DNA from: Pseudomonadota bacterium
GTDB lineage: Bacteria; Desulfobacterota; Desulfobulbia; Desulfobulbales; JAHJIY01
NCBI GenBank assembly: GCA_018823175.1
Contig: JAHJIY010000091.1
Coordinates: 1-36,961, forward strand
Direction of reading: 5' to 3'
DNA: 36,961 nucleotides
Position 1 is the stretch's first letter; each line of letters starts with the position of its first letter. Made by a program: the position numbers and the translations under genes. The notes below the pieces were generated by a model, which saw only the letters and a list, made by a program, of their open reading frames with translations, did not search any database and was not told the origin of the DNA. Shown in pieces: positions 9,973 through 18,879 of this stretch.

Positions 9973-10338
9973 TCACATCTTGCGAATAATTTTGTTAATG
10001 GCCATTTCCAGGTAGAAAATTGAACATGGTTTAGTCAGATACTCATCGGCTCCCAATTCCACCCCCAACAACCGGTCATGCTGAGTGTCCTTAGCGGTCA
10101 GCATGATTATCTTGATCTGCTTGGTATCCGGCGCATTCTTCAACTGTTTGCAGATGTCACGACCATCCATGCCGGGCATGGTCAAATCCAAAACAATTAT
10201 CTCCGGTTGATGGGCAACCGCCATCTCAAGAGCTTCCGGCCCATCATAGGCGCTGAGCACCTCATGTCCGCTTTTTTTAAGGGGTTTGGTATAAGCCAAA
10301 TGAATCGTCCGGTCATCATCAACAATAAGAATTTTCAT
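9973..10338 (-). CDS. Single-domain response regulator (CheY-like receiver)
   Basis: This 121-residue protein is one receiver domain with no output domain. The acidic pocket is DDD at residues 7-9, the phospho-acceptor is Asp51 in IIVLDLTMPGMDG, the switch Thr is residue 81 and the conserved Lys is residue 103 (YLTKP). Such proteins work by protein-protein contact or as phosphate relays. It lies 131 bases downstream of the hybrid kinase with the same orientation, and that kinase ends in an HPt domain, which could pass phosphate to this protein. That link is inferred. Confidence 0.9.
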   Translation of the reverse strand: MKILIVDDDRTIHLAYTKPLKKSGHEVLSAYDGPEALEMAVAHQPEIIVLDLTMPGMDGRDICKQLKNAPDTKQIKIIMLTAKDTQHDRLLGVELGADEYLTKPCSIFYLEMAINKIIRKM

Positions 10339-10469
10339 GTTCAGCCCCTATTAATTGATTGATTGTTGCGCTCTGGCGGAAGTCCATCTGGGGGGACACT
10401 CAGAAGAGATAAACACCAACTTCGCAGGCGTATGATCGAAAAGCCCAGATTAACTCTGCATATTTATTA

Positions 10470-13244
10470 TTACATATTTTTTACAAAAGCAACAAACCGC
10501 TCAAACTCATTTTTAAATTGAGCAAAATATTTTGCACTCTGCGCAAAATCTTCAGCCGCCCCTGCTTTTTCAAGCTGATAGGCGATTGCGGCAAGTTTTT
10601 CGGCACAAAGGGTCCCCGCGCCGCCTTTCAGGGTATGACCTTCATGGCTGATGACCTTACCGTCCCCGGCCATAATGGCCGCGCCGACTAACGCCATTCT
10701 TTCCTGGGCGCTCTGGATAAATGCCACCGCTACTTCCTGCAATAATTCTTTATCCCCCAGAAACTCATGCAAGGCAAAATTTAAATCCACCGGAGGGTCT
10801 TCCGTCTCTCCGGCAAAAACATCCCCTGGCGCCGTGCTTATCTTTGCCTTGGCGACATTGGCCGTCGAGTTCTTTTCACCCAGCCATTTTGCCAAGATGA
10901 GCAAAAGAGTTTTTCGTCGCAGCGGTTTGGAAATAAAATCATCCATGCCCGCCGCCAGACATTTGCTCCGGTCCTCTTCCGAGGCGTGAGCAGTCATCGC
11001 CACGATCGGCGTTCTATTCCCTTTCTCCCGCTCAAAATCCCGGATCAGACGGGTCGCTTCATAGCCATCCATCTCCGGCATCTGCACATCCATCAGGACA
11101 ATATCGTAGGACCTTGACTGATACGCGTCTACCGCCTGCCTGCCATTCTCGGCCAGCTCAACCTGATATCCGGCCCCTTCCAGATGCATGGTCGCCACCT
11201 GTTGGTTGGTCGGATAGTCCTCAACCAGCAAGACCCTTGGAATATTTGCCCCAAATTTTTCAATATGCGATTGGGGAATTATCTGATTTTGCGCTGCCAT
11301 AGTTTCTTCAGGCAGGGCAAAGCCAAGGACTGTTTTCATGGCATTGAAAAGCGCCTTACGTCTGATTGGTTTGGTTAAATAACCACTGATTCCCTTTTCC
11401 AGGCAACGTTTACCGTCCCCAGGACTGTCAACCGAGGTGAACATGACAATCGGGATGGTGGTGGTCGGCAGACCGGTCCTGATCTGCGCAACCAGCTCAA
11501 AACCATCCATCCCGGGCATCTGCTGATCAGTCAATATCAGATTAAACGGGGCCGGAGAGGCCATGGATTCTTTTAATTGCGCAAGGGCTTCACTGCCGCT
11601 TGCCGCCGCAATCACCTGACAACCCCATGACAGACAATATGTCTTCACTGCGGCCAGACTGGCCTGGTTATCGTCAACCAACAGAATACGCAAACCAAAA
11701 AGATCATTATCGATCAGAGGGCCGATCTCTGACTGATTATCTTTTTGTTTTTTAAAAACAATGGTGAACCAAAAATTGCTGCCTTTGCCTTCCTCGCTGT
11801 CCACCCCGATCGTACCATCCATCATGGCAATAAGTTGCTTGCAGATCGAAGTCCCCAGACCAGTGCCGCCATATTTTCTGGTGGTTGAGCCATCAACCTG
11901 GGTAAAGCTCTCAAAGATTAATTGCTGTTTGTCCGGCGGAATACCGATCCCGGTATCCGTGACCTGAAAATGGATCTTGACGGCATCAGCAAGATCTTCA
12001 ACCATCCCGGCCTGCACCATAATTTCACCCTCGTTGGTGAATTTAAGGGCGTTGCCGATCAGGTTGGTTAATATCTGCCGCAATCGACCCGGATCACCAA
12101 CCAACTGCAAAGGGGTTGCCGGATCAATCAAAGAAACCAGTTCCAACCGCTTCCGATGAGCGCCTAGTGCATGGGAGGCAGAAACATCTTCAATCATCGC
12201 CCCGAGGTCAAACGGGATCTTTTCAAGCTCCAGCTTGCCGGCTTCAATCTTTGAAAAATCAAGGACATTATTAATAATTGATAAAAGAGAGTCGACCTCG
12301 GAGTTGATCGTAAAGAACATGTTATTTTGCTCCTCATCAACACTATTCCCGATGGCCAGTTCCAACATGCCGATTATTCCGGCCAGCGGGGTCCTGATCT
12401 CATGACTCATGTTGGCCAGAAATTCGCTCTTGATCCGGGAAGCCTGCGCCGCTTCCCGGCTGGCCTTTTCCAGTTCCATCGCCCGCTCTTCCAGGATACT
12501 CATTAAATTATTAAAATACTCTCCGATGGAAGTGATGGGATCACTGGTCGCATGTAAATACACCTCACATGACTCGCAATGGCGGATCTTTTCGGCGAGC
12601 TTGATATGCTCCGGTCCGGCGCAAAAGGTCCCAACTTTCTGCCAGCACCGTCGGTCCTCGGAGCCATAACTTGGGCATTTTTCAGCTCTGCAATTTGTTA
12701 CTTCCCAGCATTTGAGCAGGTTCTGATTGGCAAACCGTTCCTTAATATTTGTATGGGAGCGTTTAAGAAGATTTTTAAATTCCCGGTTGGCATTTTCAAG
12801 CTTGAGTTTCTCGGAGGCGACTTTAGCGTTAGCCAACTGCAAGCTGATTTCCGCCTCCTTGCGAACTGCAACTTCCTGTTCGAGCCGGGTTTGATGCCTC
12901 TCAATATCCAAATGCACTTTTTGGAAACGGTGAAAATAAAGGCCAAAGGCAAAAATGACCACAAAGGCAGTGGAGTTAATTGCGCCGCTGAAGGGGGCGA
13001 TCTGTTGCCAAATACTTCCCAGATCGTTTAACAGCAGAATCTGTTTGATCAGATGGCCAAAGGAGCGGGAGATGGCAAAAAATACAATGGCGATAGTTAA
13101 TAGATAAATATAATGGCGGAAAATGTCTTCCGGCTTTTTTTGCGTCCATTGCCGAGAAATAATCGCACACCCAAAAGCGATGCCCAGGGTCAAAATGGAG
13201 CCGATGATTTCGACAAAAATGACGGGCATCCAGGAAGCAGTCAT
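10470..13244 (-). CDS. Membrane hybrid histidine kinase with Cys-rich module, two receivers and HPt
   Basis: The 924-residue protein carries a full phosphorelay. Three membrane segments (about residues 8-30, 43-62, 85-106) and a coiled coil lead to a Cys module (C179 W, C185, C190, C200 W, C208, C223, C226). Then come HisKA with His281 (NMSHEIRTP), HATPase with NLIGNALKF and GGTGLGT, receiver 1 (Asp573), receiver 2 (Asp719) and a C-terminal HPt with His870 (HTLKGGAG). This is a BarA/TorS-like layout. The Cys module has the same spacing as in the response regulator at 15397 and may bind a metal or sense redox state. The start at 13244 has GGAGG eight bases upstream and overlaps the stop of the membrane gene as ATGA, so it is preferred to 13259. 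Confidence 0.93.
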   Translation of the reverse strand: MTASWMPVIFVEIIGSILTLGIAFGCAIISRQWTQKKPEDIFRHYIYLLTIAIVFFAISRSFGHLIKQILLLNDLGSIWQQIAPFSGAINSTAFVVIFAFGLYFHRFQKVHLDIERHQTRLEQEVAVRKEAEISLQLANAKVASEKLKLENANREFKNLLKRSHTNIKERFANQNLLKCWEVTNCRAEKCPSYGSEDRRCWQKVGTFCAGPEHIKLAEKIRHCESCEVYLHATSDPITSIGEYFNNLMSILEERAMELEKASREAAQASRIKSEFLANMSHEIRTPLAGIIGMLELAIGNSVDEEQNNMFFTINSEVDSLLSIINNVLDFSKIEAGKLELEKIPFDLGAMIEDVSASHALGAHRKRLELVSLIDPATPLQLVGDPGRLRQILTNLIGNALKFTNEGEIMVQAGMVEDLADAVKIHFQVTDTGIGIPPDKQQLIFESFTQVDGSTTRKYGGTGLGTSICKQLIAMMDGTIGVDSEEGKGSNFWFTIVFKKQKDNQSEIGPLIDNDLFGLRILLVDDNQASLAAVKTYCLSWGCQVIAAASGSEALAQLKESMASPAPFNLILTDQQMPGMDGFELVAQIRTGLPTTTIPIVMFTSVDSPGDGKRCLEKGISGYLTKPIRRKALFNAMKTVLGFALPEETMAAQNQIIPQSHIEKFGANIPRVLLVEDYPTNQQVATMHLEGAGYQVELAENGRQAVDAYQSRSYDIVLMDVQMPEMDGYEATRLIRDFEREKGNRTPIVAMTAHASEEDRSKCLAAGMDDFISKPLRRKTLLLILAKWLGEKNSTANVAKAKISTAPGDVFAGETEDPPVDLNFALHEFLGDKELLQEVAVAFIQSAQERMALVGAAIMAGDGKVISHEGHTLKGGAGTLCAEKLAAIAYQLEKAGAAEDFAQSAKYFAQFKNEFERFVAFVKNM

Positions 13245-13714
13245 TCCTGCAACCTCCATTTTCGCAGCGCAAGCAATAAAAAGGCAAGAGCCGGAACCAG
13301 AAACAAATGATCAAGTCTGGTGAGATAAAAAAAAGCGTCGGTTAAACTTCTAAGATAAAAGGCTATCGTGTGCCCATCCACTTTAGCGAATTTTGCCGGC
13401 GACACATACTCGTTCAGCCAATGGCCGGAAAAGGTCAGAAAATTCCAGACCAATATAAGCCATAAGAATCCCTTAAATTCAAACCAGCCGGGGCCAACCA
13501 TCTCTATCTTATACAGACGAAATAATAAATATCCCATTCCTACGACAAACAACAGATGACCAATCTGATGCGCAACCAATCCTTCAATGCCGCCATGGGC
13601 CTGGACCGCCCAGGCCGGATTAGCGGCCATCATTATATAACCACCCATCCCGACAACAAAGGCGCATTGTTTTGCGATCATTGGTTGATCCATAAAAAGC
13701 TTGGCAATTCGCAT
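13241..13714 (-). CDS. Small multi-pass membrane protein, partner of the hybrid kinase
   Basis: No named family is recognised. The 157 residues contain about four hydrophobic segments: residues 16-36, 50-66, 79-96 and 135-150. Histidines in or beside membrane segments (AHGGIEGLVAHQIGHLLF near 39-56, SGHWLNEY near 96-103, LDHLFLVP near 134-141) could bind heme or a metal. It overlaps the hybrid kinase by four bases (ATGA), so the two are co-translated and probably form one sensor, this protein supplying membrane input. The first hydrophobic segment with ANPAWA could be cleaved or anchored. Confidence 0.8.
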   Translation of the reverse strand: MRIAKLFMDQPMIAKQCAFVVGMGGYIMMAANPAWAVQAHGGIEGLVAHQIGHLLFVVGMGYLLFRLYKIEMVGPGWFEFKGFLWLILVWNFLTFSGHWLNEYVSPAKFAKVDGHTIAFYLRSLTDAFFYLTRLDHLFLVPALAFLLLALRKWRLQE

Positions 13715-14102
13715 AAATTAAAACCCACCTTTATTTTCCGCTGCTAACTATCGATATCCGTAATAATCATCTGATCCTCTGATCTTTAAGCCTGTTATAA
13801 AAAAATAAGACCCCTCAATGGACTTTACTATTGCATGATGATTTTTATTAATCTTCAAATACAAAATTAATATATGGCGGGAAATACAAACTGACGGATA
13901 AGCAAGGCCAAAAAAAGGCTGGGCCTCATCAGAGATACAAACCACCAGCCAAAATTTAATAGCGGCCAAGACCTTAGCCTAAGGAGGTATTCGATAAAAT
14001 AAAGGAAAAACCTTATGGTCTTGGCAAAGAACTCAAAGCAGGACAAGCAAGGCACTGCGACAAAAAAATTACCACGGGACACCACGGAGACCAGGTTAGG
14101 TG
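13715..14102. other. Intergenic region with inverted repeat
   Basis: About 390 bases upstream of the membrane-protein/hybrid-kinase operon, which is read on the minus strand. GCCAAGACC (13965-13973) and GGTCTTGGC (14017-14025) form a 9-bp inverted repeat about 43 bases apart, with a smaller CCTTAGCCTAAGG palindrome inside. It may be an operator or a structured leader. No convincing gene is present; a 36-codon plus-strand frame from 14015 runs antisense into the next gene. Confidence 0.4.
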
Positions 14103-14798
14103 CTATTCTTCGATATAGGAGTTGAACAGATACCTTAAATCCTCCAGGGTATCTTCAATCGCGGAAGGGACCGTCTTGGCATACATGTCCAGCAGAATCA
14201 TGGCATTAATTGATGAAGCGGTCCCGTCTCGGGATTGCAACCTTTCAGCCATGGTCATATTGACAACCTGTATCTCCTCATAAATTGCCTTCAACCCCGC
14301 CAGCTCCAAATCCGGTTTACCATCACTGTTATATTTAAAATACTGGGCGACCATATACATCGACACAGCCCGCATGGTAGTTTCATCTTCATTGGACAAA
14401 GGGAGGTGATAGCGAGCCATGGGCCTGAAAAACCTGGTGTGCGGACAGCCGCTGGCGGCAAAGAGCAGCCCCATGATCGAACTGATGGCCCGCCGGGCGG
14501 AGGCCTTCTGGATTATCCGGCGCCCGAAAAGACTGACCTCCACTTCCAGCTCATCACACGAATCAACATTGATAAAATTGTTAATAACCGGGATCAAACT
14601 GATTGCGGCAGGACAATAGTGAACCTGATCAACATGCAAGGGGCAATTCGGACATTGGTAATAATCGAGTTTGGTCCAGGCCGGCAGACCGATCAGAGGT
14701 TTTTCCTTCAGGGCCAGGGTTTCATCATCCAGCTCCAGCTCAAAAACGGCCCGCCCATTCGCCCAGGTAAAAATATATTCTATCCGGATATCACTCAC
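14103..14798 (-). CDS. Hypothetical protein with CxxC and cysteine pairs (possibly DUF6901-like N-terminus)
   Basis: No function can be assigned. The 231-residue soluble protein opens with a strand-rich part (IRIEYIFTWANGRAVFELEL), then YYQCPNCPLHVDQVHYCPA with three cysteines and a histidine (near residues 48-64) and a further Cys in VDSCDELEVEV. The C-terminal half is helical (MAERLQSRDGTASSINAMILLDMYAKTVPSAIEDTLEDLRYLF). The N-terminal strand pattern may belong to DUF6901, but I am unsure. It starts with GTG at 14798, which overlaps by one base the stop of the small Cys-rich frame upstream. That suggests translational coupling. Confidence 0.75.
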   Translation of the reverse strand: MSDIRIEYIFTWANGRAVFELELDDETLALKEKPLIGLPAWTKLDYYQCPNCPLHVDQVHYCPAAISLIPVINNFINVDSCDELEVEVSLFGRRIIQKASARRAISSIMGLLFAASGCPHTRFFRPMARYHLPLSNEDETTMRAVSMYMVAQYFKYNSDGKPDLELAGLKAIYEEIQVVNMTMAERLQSRDGTASSINAMILLDMYAKTVPSAIEDTLEDLRYLFNSYIEE

Positions 14799-15043
14799 TA
14801 TTTCTCACCAATCAACGGGTAATGGTTAGATATCTCCTGATGCGACAATTTCATGCAGTCATAACTTGCAGAACCATAAAACAAATAAGCAAAATGGTTA
14901 ATACAATTTTTTAAAAAATAGCAACCCGCCTCAATCAAGACAGGGCAAACAAGATCGCAAATCGAAGCGGAAAGAAACGACCGTTCTCTTAACCATTGCC
15001 TAAAAAGACAACAATGCCCCTTGACTTCAATATCATCTACCAC
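14798..15043 (-). CDS. Possible small Cys-rich protein, 81 residues
   Basis: I cannot name a family. The frame is preceded by AGGTGG three bases before its ATG, and its stop overlaps the GTG start of the downstream gene, which favours a real gene. It holds seven cysteines, including ICDLVCPVLIEAGCYF and LKNCI, and ends YDCMKLSHQEISNHYPLIGEK. It could bind metal like its neighbour. Codon use is more AT-rich than in nearby genes, which lowers confidence. A non-coding leader is the alternative. Confidence 0.45.
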   Translation of the reverse strand: MVDDIEVKGHCCLFRQWLRERSFLSASICDLVCPVLIEAGCYFLKNCINHFAYLFYGSASYDCMKLSHQEISNHYPLIGEK

Positions 15044-15396
15044 CTAGCATAGAATATACAAATAAAATGCTACTTAGTTTCTTTTTTTCAGAGTGAATCC
15101 ATGCTTTTCTTGCACAAACAATTTTTAACCCCGATCAGAATCATTTTAATTCCTTGCCAAATCACCTGGGCTCTGGAGAAAAGCCATAATCAAATTTCAA
15201 TCTCGCCATAGCCTGACGAGCCGTCGCGATAAAAGGATAATTATAGATATCCTTCGCTGCCGCGCAAGGACCAGCCTGGCCCCGACCACTTTTTTACTAC
15301 AGGTCGATTCCGCCAAGGACAAAAATAAAATCATTAAATCACGGCAAACCAGAATAAGCGCCGTCCGAAAATTTTCAAATACCAGGGACAAAAAAT
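15044..15396. other. Divergent intergenic region
   Basis: About 350 bases between the minus-strand Cys-rich pair and the plus-strand response regulator; it should hold both promoters. I see no convincing gene, tRNA or strong repeat. AGGGA before ATG 15397 is the ribosome site for the regulator. Confidence 0.5.
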
Positions 15397-16236
15397 ATGC
15401 TGAGCTCCACAAAAAAGATTCTGATTGTTGACGATGAAAAACCGATTCGTGATCTCTTGGTCCGTTGGCTGACCGCAGAAGGCTATTCATGCCAGACTGC
15501 GGAAAACGGCCAGATTGCCCTGGACCTGCTGGAAAAGGAAACTTTTGCCCTCATGATTCTGGATATCATGCTGCCCGTGATCTCCGGCATGGAAGTTCTT
15601 GACAAGACCACCCTCAAACACAAAAATTTACCAATCATCATGATCAGCGCCGTCAGCAACCCCCAGATTGCCAAAAGAACCCTTGGCCTTGGCGCCTATG
15701 GCTATATTATAAAACCTTTTGAGCGGGAAGAAATCCTGATCAACATTGAAAACGCCATGCAACGCCAAAGACTGGAAGAAATCAACCAGGCCCACCAGAA
15801 CAAACTCGAAGAGCTGGTCGCCAAACGCTCCACGGAAATAATCAATCACAAAAACGAGATGGAAGAGGCCCTCAACAAATTGTCCGGCCTGATGGACCAG
15901 GTTGTGGCGGAAAAGAATTTCGCGGTCCGCTTTGAAAACCCGGCACTGAAAAAATGTTATGAACTGCTCGATTGCCAGAAAAAAGATTGTCCCTGTTATG
16001 GGGCAGAGGGGATGCGTTGTTGGCAGATTGCCGGCACCTACTGCGGAGGAGTGGTGCAGGGTGAATTTACCAAAAAGCACAAAGCCTGCTCTGAGTGTCC
16101 GGTGTTCAAGAGTTCAACCCCCAACTACACCCTGCAGATCGGCGAGCACTTCAATAACATGATGAATATCCTGCAATCAATGCATCATAAAACAAAAGAG
16201 GACTACGAAAAACTCAAAGGATCAAAAAACAGCTGA
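15397..16236 (+). CDS. Response regulator with coiled coil and C-terminal Cys-rich (two-CW-like) module
   Basis: The 279-residue protein starts with a receiver domain (residues 5-120; acidic pair at 12-13, phospho-acceptor Asp56 in LMILDIMLPV, Lys106). A long coiled coil follows (about 120-170). The C-terminal part has cysteines at 187, 193, 198, 200, 208, 216, 231 and 234, with one CW at 208-209. The step sizes 6-5-10-8-15-3 are identical to those in the hybrid kinase at 10470, and the following IGEHFNNMMNILQ also matches that kinase (IGEYFNNLMSILE). The module may be what NCBI calls a two-CW domain. There is no DNA-binding or enzyme output domain, so output is probably through the Cys module. 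Confidence 0.88.
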   Translation: MLSSTKKILIVDDEKPIRDLLVRWLTAEGYSCQTAENGQIALDLLEKETFALMILDIMLPVISGMEVLDKTTLKHKNLPIIMISAVSNPQIAKRTLGLGAYGYIIKPFEREEILINIENAMQRQRLEEINQAHQNKLEELVAKRSTEIINHKNEMEEALNKLSGLMDQVVAEKNFAVRFENPALKKCYELLDCQKKDCPCYGAEGMRCWQIAGTYCGGVVQGEFTKKHKACSECPVFKSSTPNYTLQIGEHFNNMMNILQSMHHKTKEDYEKLKGSKNS

Positions 16237-16327
16237 ACCGGCCGGAAATAATAATGCCCAGCAAAATACTTGCCCCCGCAATTGATCATAAAATCGATGC
16301 TATTTGCCGGTAGATTTTCGCAATAAT

Positions 16328-17239
16328 TTATGGTTGATTTTTCACAAAAGTACCCTGCCGATATTCATCAAAGGCCAGCCGTAACTCATCCTGAGTATTC
16401 ATTACAATTGGTCCCTGCCAGGCCACCGGCTCGTTAAGCGGCTTGCCGGCGATCAGCAGAAATCTGACCGGTTCACCCCCGGTGCTTACCGTGAGATGAT
16501 CGCCATCGGCATACAAAATCAACGTCTCATTGCCCAACAAGGTGTCACGCGGCAGATCAAAATAATTATCCCCCTGGACCGCATCGGCAAAAGGCTTTTG
16601 CTCTTGGCCAAAAAACCCCTGGCCTCCGATGACATAAACGAAAACTGTGTGCCCCATTTTAGTTGGGTGGGTAAAGTTCGTTGCAGGCGGCACAGTTACA
16701 TCAATATATTCCGGGTCGATCACGATATCCCGAACCGGACCTTGGGTTGCGCCAACCTGTCCACTGATCACTTTGATTTCCACTCCGTTTACCAAGCGGA
16801 CCGTTGGAATCTGCGCGGCCTTCACGTCCCGGTAACGAGGGGCCATCATCTTTTGCGCGGCCGGCAAATTGGCCCAGAGCTGAAACCCTTCCATCCTGCC
16901 GTCGGCGTCACCCTTGGGCATTTCCTGATGGATTATGCCGCTGCCGGCGGTCATCCACTGCACATCACCGGAGGTAATGTCCCCCTTGTTCCCCATGCTG
17001 TCGCCATGCTCAACCTCACCCCGCAGGACATAGGTAATTGTCTCAATCCCACGATGGGGATGCCAGGGAAAGCCCCTCAAAAAATGTTCGGGCCGATCAG
17101 AACGAAAATCATCAAATAACAGAAAAGGATCAAACAGAGGAACTTCATCAAAGCCAAGAGCCCTGTGCAAATGAACCCCGGCGCCTTCGATTACCGGTTT
17201 GCTCTTAAACACTTGCCGGATTTTCCTCGGTGTTTTCAT
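16328..17239 (-). CDS. Pirin family protein
   Basis: The 303-residue protein has the two cupin domains of pirins. The N-terminal metal site is seen in GFPWHPHRGIETITYVLRGE (His-x-His and Glu) and in VEHGDSMGNKGDI, followed by DVQWMTAGSGIIHQEMP, the classic pirin segment. The C-terminal domain holds VFVYVIGGQGFF and the phrase GDHLTVSTGGEPVRFLLIAGKPLNEPVAWQGP. Family members are iron-binding; some have quercetinase activity and others are transcription cofactors. ATG 17239 is chosen over the longer frame from TTG 17269 because GAGG lies before it and pirins begin close to RKIRQVFKSK. Confidence 0.93.
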   Translation of the reverse strand: MKTPRKIRQVFKSKPVIEGAGVHLHRALGFDEVPLFDPFLLFDDFRSDRPEHFLRGFPWHPHRGIETITYVLRGEVEHGDSMGNKGDITSGDVQWMTAGSGIIHQEMPKGDADGRMEGFQLWANLPAAQKMMAPRYRDVKAAQIPTVRLVNGVEIKVISGQVGATQGPVRDIVIDPEYIDVTVPPATNFTHPTKMGHTVFVYVIGGQGFFGQEQKPFADAVQGDNYFDLPRDTLLGNETLILYADGDHLTVSTGGEPVRFLLIAGKPLNEPVAWQGPIVMNTQDELRLAFDEYRQGTFVKNQP

Positions 17240-17287
17240 GGCATCCTCATTAAAGATATCGGGGGACAAAGGTCATGAATTGTTTTC

Positions 17288-17340
17288 ACCCTTCGGGTAT
17301 AAGTTTCGTACGAGCAGACAGGCTGCTCAACTCAGCTTTA
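17288..17340 (+). repeat. Dispersed structured repeat, copy 2
   Basis: ACCCTTCGGGTATAAGTTTC, then GTAC and the hairpin GAGCAG-ACAGG-CTGCTC, ending AACTCAGCTTTA. It lies between the pirin and the Fe-S protein genes, on the strand opposite to both. The first bases differ from the other copies (CTTCGGGTA for GCAAGGGCA), but the rest agrees closely. Confidence 0.75.
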
Positions 17341-17404
17341 ATGTTCATTTTGAGATCAAACAACTGACCATGCAGATTACGTCCGCACACGCATTGATTT
17401 ATTT

Positions 17405-18205
17405 TCAGATATGCTGCCGGACAATTTTCTCAAACATCATCACCAGACCGGTGCCCAGGGCGAAAATCGATTCAATGTTCAGGTGGTTTTCCGCAGTTGC
17501 ATCAAAAAAAATATTGATTGCCGACGCCAGATCATCTTCCGGTTGCCAATAACAGATCAACACCGGCAGTTTGGGCAGGGGATAGAGGACCAGGGAGATA
17601 TCCGCGGCAAATTGGTTCGCCGTCCTTTGCCCGCTAAACATGCTTACCAGGTCGGCAAAAAGATCGGTGTGGGTGTCGGCTATCAGCTTCAGAGGTTTTT
17701 CACATCGCTTTACAAAAAGGGGACTCATCGCCGCCCCGTTTTTCAGTTCCCGAAACGGAACCCAATTTCCGGAGAGATCACCACCCTTGCTCTGCACAAT
17801 ATAGCTCAACAGCGGAATGGTCAACCCGGCGTGGGTATGACATTGAGAAGACACCTGCCCCGCCTGATCGACCCAAAAGTCCTTACCCAGACATTGCACC
17901 GCCAGTTTACCACCGGCAAAATAGCCGCCGGTTCTCTGTGCTGCGACCGATAAATCGATCGCCTCGACGTCCCTGCTTAACGAGGCCAGATGCTGCGCCA
18001 GCTGCCGGTCAGTAGATTCCCGGGCCAGAACCTTTTCGGCCGGTTGATCAGTCGTGCTGCTCGCCAGGGGCGGACAGTCGGCAAGCTTTTTATCACCCTT
18101 GATTACCGCCGCCGAAAAAGCCAGACAGGTCGGCAAATAACATTGGCCGCAATTGGACTGGGGCAATAATTTATAAACCTCTAAAGGATTTTTTAACTCG
18201 GACAT
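17405..18205 (-). CDS. Fe-S domain protein with DUF3786-like region
   Basis: The 266-residue protein opens with a 4Fe-4S motif of the CoFeSP/RnfB type: NPLEVYKLLPQSNCGQCYLP, then TCLAFSAAVIKG and a fourth cysteine in LADCPPL (C19, C22, C27 and C44). The remainder resembles DUF3786: GGKLAVQCLGKDFWVD, then HAGLTIPLLSYIVQSKG, WVPFRELKNG and ISLVLYPLPKLPVLICYWQPEDD. Such proteins occur in strict anaerobes, often near corrinoid and C1 genes; their function is unknown. It lies 20 bases downstream of the transglutaminase-like gene, so they form an operon. Confidence 0.82.
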   Translation of the reverse strand: MSELKNPLEVYKLLPQSNCGQCYLPTCLAFSAAVIKGDKKLADCPPLASSTTDQPAEKVLARESTDRQLAQHLASLSRDVEAIDLSVAAQRTGGYFAGGKLAVQCLGKDFWVDQAGQVSSQCHTHAGLTIPLLSYIVQSKGGDLSGNWVPFRELKNGAAMSPLFVKRCEKPLKLIADTHTDLFADLVSMFSGQRTANQFAADISLVLYPLPKLPVLICYWQPEDDLASAINIFFDATAENHLNIESIFALGTGLVMMFEKIVRQHI

Positions 18206-18225
18206 ATTATCTTGTGGTTTATCGC

Positions 18226-18879
18226 TTACCGGCCAGCTCTCTGCTGCAAAATTAAGGAGACATCCGGCAAGTTTTCATATACATCCTGATATGTGGCATA
18301 CTTTGTCAGCACCTCAACGACTACCGACAAAGGCTGCGGCCAGATCTCAGGCAAATCGGCTTCAAATTTTGAAGTAATCGGAAAGGCCAGACGCTCTACC
18401 GGAGGATTAAATTGAGCGTCCACCCCTTCTTTATTGCCGCGGGGATCAACTCTATACCACCCATGTTCAGGCAAAAAAACCGCATTTAAGCCATGCAGAC
18501 AGAATGGCCCTCCCTTCTCTCCCACCCTAAGTCGTTGATAACAAAATCCGGTCGGGACCTGATTGGCCCTTAACAAAGCGGCCAGCAAATGACTCTTGGC
18601 ATAGCAATAACCCGTGCCATACTTAAGAACATCCGAGGCCTTACAGGTAACAGGGCCAAGCTTGAAATCGTAGCTATGGCTGATTTGATCACGGACCCAG
18701 TCATAACATGATTTGCCTATATCTGATGATAAGTGCAACCCTTTGGCCAGTTCTTTGGCAAGACTTAATATTAATGGATCTTGCCAGTCTATGATCTCGG
18801 TGTTTTGAAGATAGGGATTCAGGTTGTCCTGATCATTCTCATTAAGCAAAGTCGATTCCCAATAATCACAATGAACCAA
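18226..18879 (-). CDS. Transglutaminase-like cysteine protease-fold protein
   Basis: This 217-residue protein shows the transglutaminase-like triad: Cys92 in YGTGYCYAKSHLLAALLRA, His129 in CLHGLNAVFL and Asp145 in WYRVDPRGN. There is no signal peptide, so it probably acts in the cytoplasm. Bacterial members are mostly peptidases or amidases rather than cross-linking enzymes; no substrate is indicated. The start overlaps the end of the PAS/zinc-ribbon gene by 14 bases, and the Fe-S protein gene follows after 20 bases. Confidence 0.87.
   Translation of the reverse strand: MVHCDYWESTLLNENDQDNLNPYLQNTEIIDWQDPLILSLAKELAKGLHLSSDIGKSCYDWVRDQISHSYDFKLGPVTCKASDVLKYGTGYCYAKSHLLAALLRANQVPTGFCYQRLRVGEKGGPFCLHGLNAVFLPEHGWYRVDPRGNKEGVDAQFNPPVERLAFPITSKFEADLPEIWPQPLSVVVEVLTKYATYQDVYENLPDVSLILQQRAGR

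Noticed and set aside
13715..14102. Cyclic di-GMP or other riboswitch upstream of the hybrid-kinase operon
   Set aside because: I could not find the conserved core of a known riboswitch class on either strand; only inverted repeats are visible.
14015..14125. A 36-codon plus-strand frame beginning MVLAKNSKQDKQ
   Set aside because: It is short and its end is antisense to the 14103 gene; no recognisable similarity.
14235..14822. 195-codon plus-strand frame opposite the 14103 gene
   Set aside because: Composition is typical of an antisense frame; the minus-strand gene has a coherent start, Cys motifs and coupling.
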